A DNA stretch of 64,000 nt from Azospirillum rugosum (GTDB taxonomy: Bacteria > Pseudomonadota > Alphaproteobacteria > Azospirillales > Azospirillaceae): contig NZ_JAGINP010000001.1 in NCBI RefSeq assembly GCF_017876155.1, positions 558,001 through 622,000 of the forward strand, written 5' to 3'. A model generated the notes under the pieces. That model ran no database searches. It saw only the letters and a list, made by a program, of their open reading frames with translations, and was not told the DNA's origin. The first letter of the stretch is position 1. The number at the start of each line of letters is the position of its first letter. The position numbers and the translations under genes were made by a program. Of the stretch, positions 44,443-54,336 are shown one piece after another.

Positions 44443-47247
44443 TTGCCGGGCAGCAACGTTGTCATCGTCGAATCGCCGGCCAAGGCGAAGACCATCAACA
44501 AATACCTTGGCTCGGACTACACCGTGGTGGCCAGCTTCGGCCATGTGCGCGACCTTCCGGCGCGCGACGGATCGGTGCGTCCGGACGAGGACTTCGCCAT
44601 GGACTGGGAGCTGGGCGACCGCTCCAAGCGCCACATCGACGAGATCGCCAAGGCGGTCAAAGGGGCCGAGCGCGTCTACCTCGCCACCGACCCGGATCGC
44701 GAAGGGGAAGCCATCGCCTGGCATTTGTCGGAACTGCTGCGCGAAAAGCGGCTGATCGACGACAGCAAGGTGCAGCGCATCACCTTCAACGAGATCACCA
44801 AGACCGCCGTCCAGGCCGCGCTGGAAGCCCCCCGCGACGTCTCGCAGGAGCTGGTGGACGCCTATCTGGCCCGCCGCGCGCTGGACTATCTGGTCGGCTT
44901 CACCCTGTCGCCGGTTCTCTGGCGCAAGCTGCCGGGCTCCAAGTCCGCCGGCCGCGTGCAGTCCGTGGCGCTGCGCCTGATCTGCGAGCGCGAATCGGAC
45001 ATCGAGATCTTCAAGCCGCAGGAATACTGGACCATCGACGTGGGCTTCGCCACGCCGGGCGGTGCGTCCTTCACGGCGCAGCTGACCCAGCTGGACGGCA
45101 AGCGGCTCGACAAGTTCGCCCTGCCGACCCGCGAGGCGGCGGAGGCCGCGGTGGCCCGGATCCAGCCGCAGGCCTTCTCGGTCGCGACGGTGGAGCGCAA
45201 GCAGAGCCGCCGCAACCCCTCCCCACCCTTCACCACCTCGACCCTGCAGCAGGAGGCCTCGCGCAAGCTGGGCTTCGGCGCCACCCGCACCATGCGGACC
45301 GCGCAGAAGCTGTACGAAGGCGTGGACATCGGCGGCGAGACGGTCGGCCTGATCACCTACATGCGAACCGACGGCGTCAGCCTCTCGCAGGAGGCGATCG
45401 AGGGCTCGCGCAGCCTGATCGGCTCCCACTATGGGGAGCGCTACGTCCCGGCCCAGCCGCGCGTTTACAAGACCGCGGCCAAGAACGCCCAGGAGGCGCA
45501 CGAGGCCATCCGCCCGACGGACCTGTTCCGCCGGCCGGAGACGGTCGCTTCCTACCTGGAAGCCGACGAGCTGCGGCTCTACGAGCTGATCTGGAAGCGC
45601 ACGCTGGCCAGCCAGATGGAAAGCGCGGTGCTGGACCAGGTCGCCGTGGACATCGCCTCGCCGGCCAAGGACGTGGTGCTGCGCGCCACCGGCTCGGTCG
45701 TGGTCTTCGACGGCTTCCTGAAGGTCTACCAGGAGGACCGCGACGACGCAGCCGACGACGAGCAGCAGGAGCGCCGCCTGCCGGCCATGGAGCAGGGCGA
45801 CGACCTCACCCGCGGCGACATCGCGCCGGAGCAGCACTTCACCCAGCCGCCGCCCCGCTACACCGAGGCGAGCCTGGTGAAGAAGCTGGAGGAGCTGGGC
45901 ATCGGCCGTCCCTCCACCTACGCCTCGATCCTCCAGGTGCTGCAGGACCGCAACTACGTCCGGCTGGACAAGCGGCGCTTCATCCCGGAAGACCGCGGCC
46001 GTCTGGTCACCGCCTTCCTGAAGAACTTCTTCAACCGGTATGTGGAGTACAACTTCACCGCCGACCTGGAGAACCAGCTGGACGACATCTCCGGCGGGCG
46101 GATCGACTGGAAGACGGTGCTGCGCGACTTCTGGCGCGCCTTCCACATGGCGGTGGACGGCACCAAGGACCTGACCATCACTCAGGTTCTGACCACGCTG
46201 GACGAGGAGCTTGGCGCGCACTTCTTCCCGGCCAACACCAACGGCCCGGGCCACGACCCGCGCGTCTGCCCGGTGTGCAGCCAGGGCCGGCTGGGGCTGA
46301 AGCTCGGCAAGATGGGCGCCTTCATCGGCTGCTCCCGTTATCCGGAATGCCGCTACACCCGCCCGCTCGCCGTCGCCAACGACGAGAGCGGGGAGGCGCA
46401 GGAAGGCCCGCGCGAGCTGGGCCTGGATCCGGAAACCAAGCTGCCCGTCACCGTGCGGCGCGGCCCCTACGGCGCCTACATCCAGCTCGGCCCGGCCCCC
46501 GCCGCCGCGGCGCCGGCCGAGGTCGTGGAGGAGGCCCCCGCCGACGGCAAGAAGGGCAAGGGCAAGAAGAAGGCCAAGGCCGAGGAGCCGAAGCCCAAGC
46601 GCGTCTCCCTGCCCAAGGGCATGTCGGCCTCCGACGTGGACCTGGACACCGCGCTGAAGCTGCTGGCCTTGCCCCGCACCATCGGCAAGCACCCGGAGAC
46701 GGGCGAGGAGATCAGCGCCGGCATCGGCCGCTTCGGCCCCTATCTGAAGCACGGCAGCGTCTACAAGTCGCTGACGCCGGACGACGATGTGCTGACCATC
46801 GGCATCAACCGCGCGGTGGACCTGCTGGCCGGTGCGGCCAAGAAGGCCTCGGCGCCGGCCAAGACGCTGGGCGACCACCCGAAGACCGGCAAGCCGATCA
46901 CCACCGGCTCCGGCCGCTTCGGCCCCTACGTCAAGCACGGCTCCACCTACGCCTCCATCCCCAAGGGCACCGACCCGGAGGGCGTGACGCTGGAGCAGGC
47001 GCTGGAACTGCTGGAGGCCAAGGCCGCCAAGGACGCCGCCAAGAAGGGCAAGGCCCCCAAGGACGCCGAGCCCGCCGCCGCGGAACGCGCCGAGGCGCCC
47101 GCGAAGACGGAAAAGGCGACCAAGGCCAAGGCCACCACCAAGAAGGAACCGGCCGCCAAGAAGGCCGCCCCAAAGAAGGCCGAGCCCAAGGCGAAGGCTG
47201 AGAAGGCCGACGCGGAAAAACCGGCTCCGGCCCGCAAGCGGGCCTAG
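44443..47247 (+). CDS. topA: DNA topoisomerase I
   Basis: A 934-residue type IA topoisomerase that relaxes negative supercoils. The Toprim domain has NVVIVESPAKAKTINKYLG and TDPDREGEAIAWHL; the active-site tyrosine is in GLITYMRTDGVSLS. One C4 zinc ribbon CPVCSQGRLG with GCSRYPECRYTRP follows. Three Toprim C-terminal repeats (TIGKHPETGEEI, TLGDHPKTGKPI and related) come next, then a Lys/Ala/Glu-rich tail of about 80 residues. The only plausible start is TTG at 44443, preceded by AGGGG. The stop overlaps the stop of the convergent gene by three bases. Confidence 0.96.
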   Translation: MPGSNVVIVESPAKAKTINKYLGSDYTVVASFGHVRDLPARDGSVRPDEDFAMDWELGDRSKRHIDEIAKAVKGAERVYLATDPDREGEAIAWHLSELLREKRLIDDSKVQRITFNEITKTAVQAALEAPRDVSQELVDAYLARRALDYLVGFTLSPVLWRKLPGSKSAGRVQSVALRLICERESDIEIFKPQEYWTIDVGFATPGGASFTAQLTQLDGKRLDKFALPTREAAEAAVARIQPQAFSVATVERKQSRRNPSPPFTTSTLQQEASRKLGFGATRTMRTAQKLYEGVDIGGETVGLITYMRTDGVSLSQEAIEGSRSLIGSHYGERYVPAQPRVYKTAAKNAQEAHEAIRPTDLFRRPETVASYLEADELRLYELIWKRTLASQMESAVLDQVAVDIASPAKDVVLRATGSVVVFDGFLKVYQEDRDDAADDEQQERRLPAMEQGDDLTRGDIAPEQHFTQPPPRYTEASLVKKLEELGIGRPSTYASILQVLQDRNYVRLDKRRFIPEDRGRLVTAFLKNFFNRYVEYNFTADLENQLDDISGGRIDWKTVLRDFWRAFHMAVDGTKDLTITQVLTTLDEELGAHFFPANTNGPGHDPRVCPVCSQGRLGLKLGKMGAFIGCSRYPECRYTRPLAVANDESGEAQEGPRELGLDPETKLPVTVRRGPYGAYIQLGPAPAAAAPAEVVEEAPADGKKGKGKKKAKAEEPKPKRVSLPKGMSASDVDLDTALKLLALPRTIGKHPETGEEISAGIGRFGPYLKHGSVYKSLTPDDDVLTIGINRAVDLLAGAAKKASAPAKTLGDHPKTGKPITTGSGRFGPYVKHGSTYASIPKGTDPEGVTLEQALELLEAKAAKDAAKKGKAPKDAEPAAAERAEAPAKTEKATKAKATTKKEPAAKKAAPKKAEPKAKAEKADAEKPAPARKRA

Positions 47248-47915
47248 CGGACCCAGCGCATGACGCCGCCCTCCAGCGGCGTCCACGCGCCCACCGTGAC
47301 CCCCGCCGCGCGCAGGCCCTTGCCCGTCCATTCGTTGCAGGTGTCAATCGGGCTGTAGCGCCCGACCGCCTCGTAGAACAGGTCGGTCGGGCCATAGCCG
47401 CTGCCGGGGAGCGGCCGGACGGCCCCTCCCCCGTCCCGGCGGAAGCTGCCCCGCACATAGTCCACCAACGCCCGGTACTGCCCCTCCCGCAGAATCAGCG
47501 CACCGCAGTCCGGGCTCCCCGCCGGCGTGTACAGGGCGTAGACGTGCATCACCGTCGGCCCGCCCCCGAACAGCGCCGACAGGACGGTGCCGGGCCTCAG
47601 ATCCTCCCACCGGCGGGTTTCCAGGTAGAAGGCGCGGTCGCCCCAGCCAAAGGAGAAATGCGTCGTCCAGGGATCGGCGCCGGGAAAGTCGCCGCGCCGC
47701 AGCTCCGTGGTCCAGTCCATCACCCGGCTGACCGCCGGCAGCACGAAGTCGGTGTGGACCCCGTTGGTGCAGACGAAGATCTCCACTCCATCCCGTCCAG
47801 CCGGCTGTCCTTCCACCTCCACGCGGGCAAGCACGGTGGCGGCGAGCGCATAGAAGCCCACGACCACCCCGACCAGCGTCGCGACCAACGCCGCCCCGAT
47901 CCCGACCGCCCTCAT
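47244..47915 (-). CDS. TIGR02117/DUF2459 family protein
   Basis: A 223-residue protein with one N-terminal membrane segment (GIGAALVATLVGVVVGFYAL). The segment CTNGVHTDFVLPAV, FSFGWGDRAFYLETRRWEDL and CNEWTGKGLRAAGV match the DUF2459/TIGR02117 family, which is often seen near urease genes but has no known activity. Its conserved His, Asp and Cys suggest an enzyme. There is no urease here. It is convergent with topA. Confidence 0.87.
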   Translation of the reverse strand: MRAVGIGAALVATLVGVVVGFYALAATVLARVEVEGQPAGRDGVEIFVCTNGVHTDFVLPAVSRVMDWTTELRRGDFPGADPWTTHFSFGWGDRAFYLETRRWEDLRPGTVLSALFGGGPTVMHVYALYTPAGSPDCGALILREGQYRALVDYVRGSFRRDGGGAVRPLPGSGYGPTDLFYEAVGRYSPIDTCNEWTGKGLRAAGVTVGAWTPLEGGVMRWVR

Positions 47916-48062
47916 GGATGCACTCCCGCCGCGCTCCCGCTGGTTTTCGCGCGTGTTTGTGGCGGTATCGCGGCGTCACGGTTGGATTCCCCGTGGCCAG
48001 GGCTTACTTAAACCATTCCCTCCGCATGCCCACTCCACACGGCCCGAACTCCCCGGAGTCCC

Positions 48063-50312
48063 TTGAGCGACACGCCCCGCCGCACCGGCACCTTTCCCGA
48101 CAAGGACACGATCCTCGGCTTCATCCGCGACAGTGCGACTCCGGTCGGCAAGCGCGAGATCGCGCGCGCCTTCAAGCTGTCCGGCACCGCCGACCGCGAG
48201 CGGCTGAAGGAGCTGCTGAAGGAGCTTGAGGCCGACGGCACCGTCGAGCGCGGGCGCGGCAAGCGCGTCGCCCCGCCGCAATCCCTGCCGGAGGTCGCGG
48301 TGCTGGAGGTGTCCGCCATCGACCCCGACGGCGAGGTGCTGGCCCGTCCCCTGACCTGGACCGGCGAGGGCAAGCCGCCGCGCATCTTCATGATGCCGGA
48401 GAAGAAGGGCCACCCCGCGCTGGCCGTGGGCGACCGCGTCCTCGCCAAGCTCGCCCGCGTCAACGACCGCCTCTACGAGGCGCGCACCATCCGCCGCATC
48501 GAGGGCACGGTCGGCCGGGTCCTCGGCGTCTACCGCCCGGCCGCGGACGGCGGCCGCGTCATCCCGACCGACAAGCGCAACAAGACCGAGCTGATGGTCC
48601 TGCCCGCCAACCGCAACGACGCCGAAGCCGACGAGCTGGTGCTGGTGGACGTCCTGCCCGCCGGGCGCCTCGGCCTGCCGCAGGCGCGCGTGGTGGAGCG
48701 GCTGGGCCACACGGCGGAACCGCGCGCCGTCAGCCTGATCGCCATCCACACCCACGGCCTGCCGACCGACTTCCCGCCCGCCGCGGTGCGCGAGGCGCAG
48801 GCGGCCTCCGTTCCCTCCCTCACCGGCCGCACGGACCTGCGCGCCATTCCGCTGGTCACCATCGACGGCGCCGACGCCCGCGACTTCGACGACGCGGTCT
48901 GGGCGGAGCCCGACGGCGATCCGGCGAACGAGGGCGGCTGGCACCTGCTCGTCGCCATCGCCGACGTCTCCTTCTACGTACGCCCCGGATCGGCGCTCGA
49001 CCGGGCGGCGTACGAGCGCGGCAACTCGGTGTACTTCCCGGACCGCGTGGTGCCGATGCTGCCGGAGGCGCTGTCCAACGACCTCTGCTCCCTGCGCCCG
49101 AACGAGGACCGCGCCTGCTTCGCCGTCCATCTGTGGATCGACCGCCAGGGGGCGCTTCGGCGGCACCAGTTCGTGCGCGGCCTGATGCGCTCCGCCGCGC
49201 GCCTGACCTACGAGCAGGTCCAGGCCGCCCGCGACGGAGCGCCGGACGAGGTCACCGCGCCGCTGCTGGAAACCGTCCTCCAGCCGCTCTACGGCGCCTT
49301 CGCCTGCCTCTGGGCGGCACGCGGAAAGCGCGGCACCCTCGACCTCGACCTGCCGGAACGGAAGGTCCGCCTGGACGACCGCGGACGGGTGGCGGAGATC
49401 GCCCCGCGCGAGCGCCTCGACAGCCACCGCCTGATCGAGGAGTTCATGATCTGCGCCAACGTCGCCGCGGCGGAAAGCCTGGAAAGCGCCGGCATGCCCG
49501 GCCTCTACCGCGTGCACGACCAGCCCTCGCCCGACAAGCAGGAGTCCCTGCGGGAGTTCCTGGGCGGCATCGGCTACGCACTGCCCAAGGTCCTGACGCT
49601 GACGCCGTCGCACTTCACGCGCATCCTCGCCAAGGCGTCCGGAAAGCCGGAGTCGCAGCTGGTCAGCGAGGTCATCCTGCGCAGCCAGTCGCAGGCCGAA
49701 TACAGCCCGGAGAACATCGGTCATTTCGGCCTCGCACTGACCCGCTACGCGCATTTCACCTCGCCGATCCGGCGCTACGCCGACCTGATCGTGCACCGCG
49801 CCCTGATCCGCGCCCACGGGCTCGGCCCCGGCGGGCTGGACGACACGGCGACGGCCGGGCTGGAGGACATCGGCGAACACATTTCGGCCATGGAACGACG
49901 CGCCGCGGCGGCGGAGCGCGACGCGGTGGACCGCTTCACCGCGGCCTTCCTGGCCGACCGGGTCGGCGAGACCTTCACCGGCCGGGTGTCCGGCGTCACC
50001 CGCTTCGGCCTGTTCATCCGCCTGGACGAGAGCGGCGCCGACGGCCTGATTCCGGCCAGCACCCTGCCCGACGACCAGTACGAGCACGACGAGCACGCCC
50101 ACGCCCTGGTCGGCCAGCGAACGGGCCGCGTCTACCGCCTCGGCGCGCCGGTCACGGTGATCCTGGTGGAGGCGGACCCGCTGACCGGTAGCACGCTGTT
50201 CGCCCTGCCGAAAGACCAGGACGCGGATCATCCGTTGCAATCCGGCCACCAGCCCGGCGCGCCGGTCCGGAAAACCCCATCCGCCTCGCGAAAGCGCGAC
50301 CGTGGCCGGTAA
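48063..50312 (+). CDS. rnr: Ribonuclease R
   Basis: A 749-residue 3'-5' exoribonuclease of the RNB family. An N-terminal winged helix (about 10-75), cold-shock-like domains, the catalytic region TIDGADARDFDDAVWAE, and a C-terminal S1 domain GETFTGRVSGVTRFGLFIRL are seen, along with YAHFTSPIRRYADLIVHRAL. The start is TTG at 48063, preceded by GGAG at a spacing of five. A short basic tail rich in Arg and Ser ends the protein. Position after topA and before the S41 protease is conserved in alphaproteobacteria. Confidence 0.95.
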   Translation: MSDTPRRTGTFPDKDTILGFIRDSATPVGKREIARAFKLSGTADRERLKELLKELEADGTVERGRGKRVAPPQSLPEVAVLEVSAIDPDGEVLARPLTWTGEGKPPRIFMMPEKKGHPALAVGDRVLAKLARVNDRLYEARTIRRIEGTVGRVLGVYRPAADGGRVIPTDKRNKTELMVLPANRNDAEADELVLVDVLPAGRLGLPQARVVERLGHTAEPRAVSLIAIHTHGLPTDFPPAAVREAQAASVPSLTGRTDLRAIPLVTIDGADARDFDDAVWAEPDGDPANEGGWHLLVAIADVSFYVRPGSALDRAAYERGNSVYFPDRVVPMLPEALSNDLCSLRPNEDRACFAVHLWIDRQGALRRHQFVRGLMRSAARLTYEQVQAARDGAPDEVTAPLLETVLQPLYGAFACLWAARGKRGTLDLDLPERKVRLDDRGRVAEIAPRERLDSHRLIEEFMICANVAAAESLESAGMPGLYRVHDQPSPDKQESLREFLGGIGYALPKVLTLTPSHFTRILAKASGKPESQLVSEVILRSQSQAEYSPENIGHFGLALTRYAHFTSPIRRYADLIVHRALIRAHGLGPGGLDDTATAGLEDIGEHISAMERRAAAAERDAVDRFTAAFLADRVGETFTGRVSGVTRFGLFIRLDESGADGLIPASTLPDDQYEHDEHAHALVGQRTGRVYRLGAPVTVILVEADPLTGSTLFALPKDQDADHPLQSGHQPGAPVRKTPSASRKRDRGR

Positions 50313-50464
50313 GCCACATCCATGGAGTTTCCGCAACAAAGAGGTAAAGCGCCGACTTTTGTCGCGTCCGACCACTCCCCCGAAGTGATATTCCTTGGCC
50401 AATCGAATCCGGGCGTTCCCCGTCCGGATCCGCCTCTGGACAAGGAGGCCGCGTTCGGCGCGCC

Positions 50465-52054
50465 ATGGGCATTCGCAATCGAGGATCTTCGCCGCGACGG
50501 CGCTTAGCAATCCCTCTCGCGGCCATCCCAATCGCAGCGGTCATGCTGATCCTCGGCCATCGGGGCGAACCACCCCCGCCGGCGGCCGCCGCCGACGCTT
50601 TCTTCATCAGCGAACAGGTCTTCTCCGTCGCCTACGGCAAGGTCGCCGAGGTGTACCTTCAGCCCGCCGACTTCACCAAGCTGGGGCTGGACGGGCTGAA
50701 GGGCCTGACCACCATCGACCCGGCCACGCGCGTGGAGCGGGCCGGCAACGCCGTACGCCTGTACGTCTCGGACAGCCAGGTCGGAGAGTACGCGGCACCG
50801 TCCGCCTCGGACGCGGCCGGCTGGGCCGCCCTGACCACCAAGGCCACGGAGCGCGCCCGCCTCTACTCGCCCACCTTGTACCAGGCCTCGCCTGAGCGGG
50901 TCTACCAAGCGGTCCTCGACTCGGTGATGGCTGACCTGGACGGCTATTCCCGCTACACCGGCACGACGCGGGCGACCAGCGAGCGCGCGCAGCGCGAAGG
51001 ATACGGCGGCATTGGGCTGTCGCTGGAAACCAGCGCCAACCGCACGGTGATCCGCAACGTCCTGGCGCGCAGCCCCGCCGACCGGTCCGGCGTCCGCGAC
51101 GGCGACCAGCTCCTGGCCATCGACGGCGAACTCACCGCCAAGATGTCAGAGGCGGAGATGCGCGACCGGCTGCGCGGCCCGACCGGGACCATGGTGCTGC
51201 TGACCATCGCGCGGGACGGCAACGCGCCGCGCCGCGCGCCGATCCGGCGCGAGCGCGTGGTCCCCAACACGGTCAGCATGACCGTCGCCGATCAGGTCGG
51301 CATCCTCAAGGTCGACCGTTTCAACGCCGCCACCGCCGCCAACCTGCGCGAGGCCACGGTGGCCGCACGGCAGAGCGTCGGCAAGGGCCTGCGCGGCTAT
51401 GTGCTCGACCTGCGCGGCAACCCCGGCGGGCTGCTCGACCAGGCGGTGGCCGTGGCCGACCTGTTCATCGCCCGCGGCAAGATCATTACCACCGAAGGGC
51501 GGCATCCGGACAGCCGGCAGCGTTTCGAAGCGGCGCCGGACGACATCGCGGACGGCCTGCCCATGGTCGTGCTGGTCGACGGACGCTCCGCCTCCTCGGC
51601 GGAGGTCGTCGCGGCGGCGCTCCAGGACTCCGGCCGCGCCGTGGTGGTCGGCGCGTCCTCCTACGGCAAGGGCAGCGTCCAGACGGTGACCCGCCTGCCG
51701 AACGACGGCGAGCTGTTCCTGACCTGGAGCCGCATCTACACGCCCGCCGGCTACACGCTGCACCGGCAGGGCGTCCAGCCCACCGTCTGCACCAGCCGCG
51801 GCGGGCAGGACGACGCGTCCGCCCTGCTGACCGACCTGCGCGACGGCCGCGTCCGGCCCATGGCCCAGTTCGCCGGCTGGCGCGCGAAGGCCGCCGACGA
51901 CGAGGACGCGCTGGCCCATCTGCGGGAAGCCTGCCCTTGGAAGGAGCATGAGCCGGAACTGGACCTGAAGGTCGCGCTGCGCCTTCTGTCGGAACCGACC
52001 ATGTACCAGCGCGCGGTGGCGCTCGCCTCCAGCAACACGGTCGCGGAACGCTGA
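50465..52054 (+). CDS. S41-family (C-terminal processing) serine protease with PDZ
   Basis: A 529-residue protease. An N-terminal hydrophobic segment (about 14-31) acts as signal or anchor, followed by a PDZ domain (about 185-260, GYGGIGLSLETSA, SPADRSGVRDGDQLLAIDGE). The peptidase domain has LDLRGNPGGLLDQAV, the nucleophile serine in DGRSASSAEVVAAAL and the lysine in SSYGKGSVQTVTRL. It probably works in the periplasm or on the envelope. ATG 50465 lacks a well-placed ribosome-binding site (AGGAGG is about 17 bases upstream). The region 50313-50464 holds no other gene. Confidence 0.9.
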   Translation: MGIRNRGSSPRRRLAIPLAAIPIAAVMLILGHRGEPPPPAAAADAFFISEQVFSVAYGKVAEVYLQPADFTKLGLDGLKGLTTIDPATRVERAGNAVRLYVSDSQVGEYAAPSASDAAGWAALTTKATERARLYSPTLYQASPERVYQAVLDSVMADLDGYSRYTGTTRATSERAQREGYGGIGLSLETSANRTVIRNVLARSPADRSGVRDGDQLLAIDGELTAKMSEAEMRDRLRGPTGTMVLLTIARDGNAPRRAPIRRERVVPNTVSMTVADQVGILKVDRFNAATAANLREATVAARQSVGKGLRGYVLDLRGNPGGLLDQAVAVADLFIARGKIITTEGRHPDSRQRFEAAPDDIADGLPMVVLVDGRSASSAEVVAAALQDSGRAVVVGASSYGKGSVQTVTRLPNDGELFLTWSRIYTPAGYTLHRQGVQPTVCTSRGGQDDASALLTDLRDGRVRPMAQFAGWRAKAADDEDALAHLREACPWKEHEPELDLKVALRLLSEPTMYQRAVALASSNTVAER

Positions 52055-52130
52055 AGGCCAGGGGGCGCGATCCCTTGCGCGTCCTGGCCCTTCACCCTGC
52101 GAATTACAAGGGCTTGTGGGTTACAAAGAC

Positions 52131-52158
52131 TTGACATGGCGGCTGTAGCGGGTATCTT
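52131..52158 (+). promoter_or_regulatory. Probable rpmG promoter
   Basis: TTGACA at 52131-52136 and TATCTT at 52153-52158 are separated by 16 bases. The first hexamer is a perfect sigma-70 -35 and the second is a 4/6 match to TATAAT. It is 64 bp upstream of rpmG and 77 bp downstream of the S41 protease gene, so rpmG probably has its own promoter. Confidence 0.6.
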
Positions 52159-52221
52159 CCCCCGCTACGACGCCGCCCCGCCGGGCTGGCGGGTCACGGA
52201 ATTTTTGTCGGGATTGAGATC

Positions 52222-52389
52222 ATGGCGAAGCAGAACACCGTCCTCATCAAGCTGGTGAGCACGGCTGACACCGGCTTCTTCTACGTGAAGAAGAAGAACC
52301 CGAAGAAGACCACCGAGAAGCTGTCGTTCCGCAAGTACGACCCGGTGGCGCGCAAGCACGTCGAGTTCAAGGAAGCCAAGATCAAGTAA
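52222..52389 (+). CDS. rpmG: 50S ribosomal protein L33
   Basis: A 55-residue protein: [20 protein letters not shown], then [20 protein letters not shown], then [15 protein letters not shown]. It is the cysteine-free form of L33, which needs no zinc. It is too short for the usual ORF cut-off and was found by reading the sequence directly. A strong intrinsic terminator follows after 24 bp and a promoter precedes it. Its position before pleD is common in alphaproteobacteria. Confidence 0.97.
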   Translation: MAKQNTVLIKLVSTADTGFFYVKKKNPKKTTEKLSFRKYDPVARKHVEFKEAKIK

Positions 52390-52413
52390 GGTTTCCCGGA
52401 ACCGCCGGAATCG

Positions 52414-52441
52414 AAAAGGCCGCCTGTTCAGGCGGCCTTTT
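52414..52441 (+). terminator. Intrinsic terminator of rpmG
   Basis: AAAAGGCCGCC-TGTTCA-GGCGGCCTTTT is an 11-bp perfect stem with T residues at its 3' end and A residues at its 5' end. It can act in both directions and lies between rpmG and pleD, which converge. Confidence 0.93.
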
Positions 52442-52503
52442 GCATTTTCACGTCTTCGCACGAAACCGCTCACGGCCCCGGCGCTGCCGTCCCCAGCCCC
52501 CGC

Positions 52504-53919
52504 TTATGGCGCGGGAGCGGGGGCGGTCACGCCCTGGAAGTCGGAGCGCGGGTCGGCGATCACGCAATTGCGCCCCGACCGCTTCGCCTCGTACAGCGCC
52601 TCGTCGGCGCGGCGGATCAGCCCTTCGGACGAATCGCCCAGGCGCCCGCCCACGGCAACGCCGATGGACACCGTCACCGGAACCTCGCCGATGTCGGCGG
52701 ACACCTTGAACATGCTGTTGGCGATCTGGTTGCGCAGCCGCTCGGCGACGGTCATGGCCGCCTCCACATCGGTGTCCGGCAGGATGACGACGAACTCTTC
52801 GCCGCCGAGGCGGGCGACCAGATCGAAGGTGCGCAGGTTGCGGCTGGCCCGGTTGGAGACCTCCTTCAGCACCTCGTCGCCGACGGTGTGGCCGAAGCTG
52901 TCGTTGACGACCTTGAAGTGGTCGATGTCGAACAGAAGGATCGCCACCGGCTTGTGGCTGTCGATCGCCCGCTCCAGCAGGCGCGGCAGATGGGCGTTGA
53001 CGTAACGGCGATTGAAGACGCCCGTCAGGCTGTCGGTCAGCGCCATGGACAGGCTGTGCTCGTAGTTCGCGCGCAGCCGCTCCTGGTACCGCTTGCGCCG
53101 GACCTGCGTGCGGGCGCGGGCCAGCAGCTCGTTCCGGTCCAGCGGCTTGATGACGTAGTCGTTGGCGCCCAGCTCCAGGCCCTTGGCGACGCGGTTCAGG
53201 TCCCCCTCGTCCACCACCAGCAGGATCGGCACCTGCCGCGTCCGCTCGTGCGAGCGCAGCTGCGAGCACAGGCGCAGGCCGTCCTCGTTCATCAGGGTCA
53301 GGCTGATGACGACCAGGTCGAGGTCGTCGCTCAACGCGCGCTCCAGCGCCTTGGCGCAGGTGTTGGCCGACATCACGTGGTCGTGGTCGCGCTTCAGCGT
53401 CTCCGTGATCTTCTCCAGATCAAGGAGGGAGTCCTCCAGCACCAGCACCCGCGCGCGCTCGAAGGATTCGTTGCGCAGCGTGCCCGACCGTTCGATGACG
53501 CCGAACTGGCCCGACGTGCTTTCGCGCATCCGCCACTCGTCCATCATCATCTTCAGGCGGACGAGCGAGCGGACGCGCGCGAACAGCGCGATGTCGTTGA
53601 CCGGCTTCGTCAGGAAGTCGTCCGCCCCGGCCTCCAGCCCGCGGACACGGTCGGCGACGTCGGACAGGGCTGTCACCATGACCACGGGAATGTGCATGGT
53701 GTCGGGGTCGGACCGGATCTTCTCGCACACCTCGAAGCCGTCCATTCCCGGCATCATGACGTCGAGCAGGACGATGTCCGGCGACTCCTTCCGCACCAGT
53801 TCCAGGGCTTCGGGGCCGTTGTAGGCGGTGATGACGTCGAAATACTCGCGCGTCAATTTCGCCGCGAGCAGTTTCACGTTCGGCAGGACGTCGTCAACGA
53901 CAAGGACACGCGCGGACAT
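52504..53919 (-). CDS. pleD: PleD-type response regulator diguanylate cyclase (REC-REC-GGDEF)
   Basis: A 471-residue protein. The first receiver has VVDD and the phosphorylated Asp53 in IVLLDVMMPGMDGFE. The second receiver (about 150-290) is degenerate: the expected Asp position reads LVVISLTLMNEDG, as in Caulobacter PleD, where it serves dimerisation. The GGDEF domain has the active GGEEF motif and an inhibitory RxxD site (RTFD) five residues upstream. It makes cyclic di-GMP when phosphorylated. It follows divK on the same strand, separated by 30 bp. In Caulobacter, PleC and DivJ act on both proteins. Confidence 0.96.
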   Translation of the reverse strand: MSARVLVVDDVLPNVKLLAAKLTREYFDVITAYNGPEALELVRKESPDIVLLDVMMPGMDGFEVCEKIRSDPDTMHIPVVMVTALSDVADRVRGLEAGADDFLTKPVNDIALFARVRSLVRLKMMMDEWRMRESTSGQFGVIERSGTLRNESFERARVLVLEDSLLDLEKITETLKRDHDHVMSANTCAKALERALSDDLDLVVISLTLMNEDGLRLCSQLRSHERTRQVPILLVVDEGDLNRVAKGLELGANDYVIKPLDRNELLARARTQVRRKRYQERLRANYEHSLSMALTDSLTGVFNRRYVNAHLPRLLERAIDSHKPVAILLFDIDHFKVVNDSFGHTVGDEVLKEVSNRASRNLRTFDLVARLGGEEFVVILPDTDVEAAMTVAERLRNQIANSMFKVSADIGEVPVTVSIGVAVGGRLGDSSEGLIRRADEALYEAKRSGRNCVIADPRSDFQGVTAPAPAP

Positions 53920-53949
53920 GGCGAGGTTCGACCGATCCCGTGGGTTTGG

Positions 53950-54336
53950 TTAACTGAGAAACTTCTGAACGGATTGAAGGAACTTCGTCACGGAAATCGG
54001 CTTGGCGATGTAGTCCTCGCAGCCACCCTCCCGGATCTTTTCCTCGTCACCCTTCATGGCGAAGGCGGTCACGGCGATGACTGGAATGGATTTCAGCGCC
54101 TCGTCCTCCTTGATCCACCGCGTCACCTGCAGGCCCGACACCTCGGGCAGCTGGATGTCCATGAGGATCAGGTCCGGATGGTGCTTGCGCGCCAGGGCGA
54201 GCGCCTCCACCCCGTCGCGGGTCTGAAGGGTTTCATAGCCGTGCGCTTCCAGAAGATCGTGGAAGAGCTTCATGTTCAGCTCGTTGTCCTCCACGATGAG
54301 GACGCGCTTTACCGGCTTGCCTTCCGCCGACGACAT
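53950..54336 (-). CDS. divK: Single-domain response regulator DivK
   Basis: A 128-residue receiver. [20 protein letters not shown], the phosphorylation site [15 protein letters not shown] and [20 protein letters not shown] plus YIAKPISV are diagnostic for DivK. It acts as a cell-cycle and polarity switch controlling kinases of the PleC/DivJ group. ATG 54336 has GAAAGG close upstream; the open frame to 54450 is longer but unlike DivK. It is upstream of pleD on the same strand, the usual alphaproteobacterial pair. Confidence 0.95.
   Translation of the reverse strand: MSSAEGKPVKRVLIVEDNELNMKLFHDLLEAHGYETLQTRDGVEALALARKHHPDLILMDIQLPEVSGLQVTRWIKEDEALKSIPVIAVTAFAMKGDEEKIREGGCEDYIAKPISVTKFLQSVQKFLS

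Noticed and set aside
44371..47331. A 986-residue open frame on the minus strand opposite topA
   Set aside because: It mirrors topA, which has all Toprim and active-site motifs; the antisense protein is Gly, Ala, Arg, His and Leu rich low-complexity sequence, typical of high-GC shadow frames.
50322..50507. A 61-residue frame between rnr and the S41 protease gene
   Set aside because: It overlaps the protease start, has no ribosome-binding site and no family resemblance.
47976..50531. An 851-residue open frame on the minus strand opposite rnr
   Set aside because: It is antisense to the clear RNase R gene and has no family resemblance.
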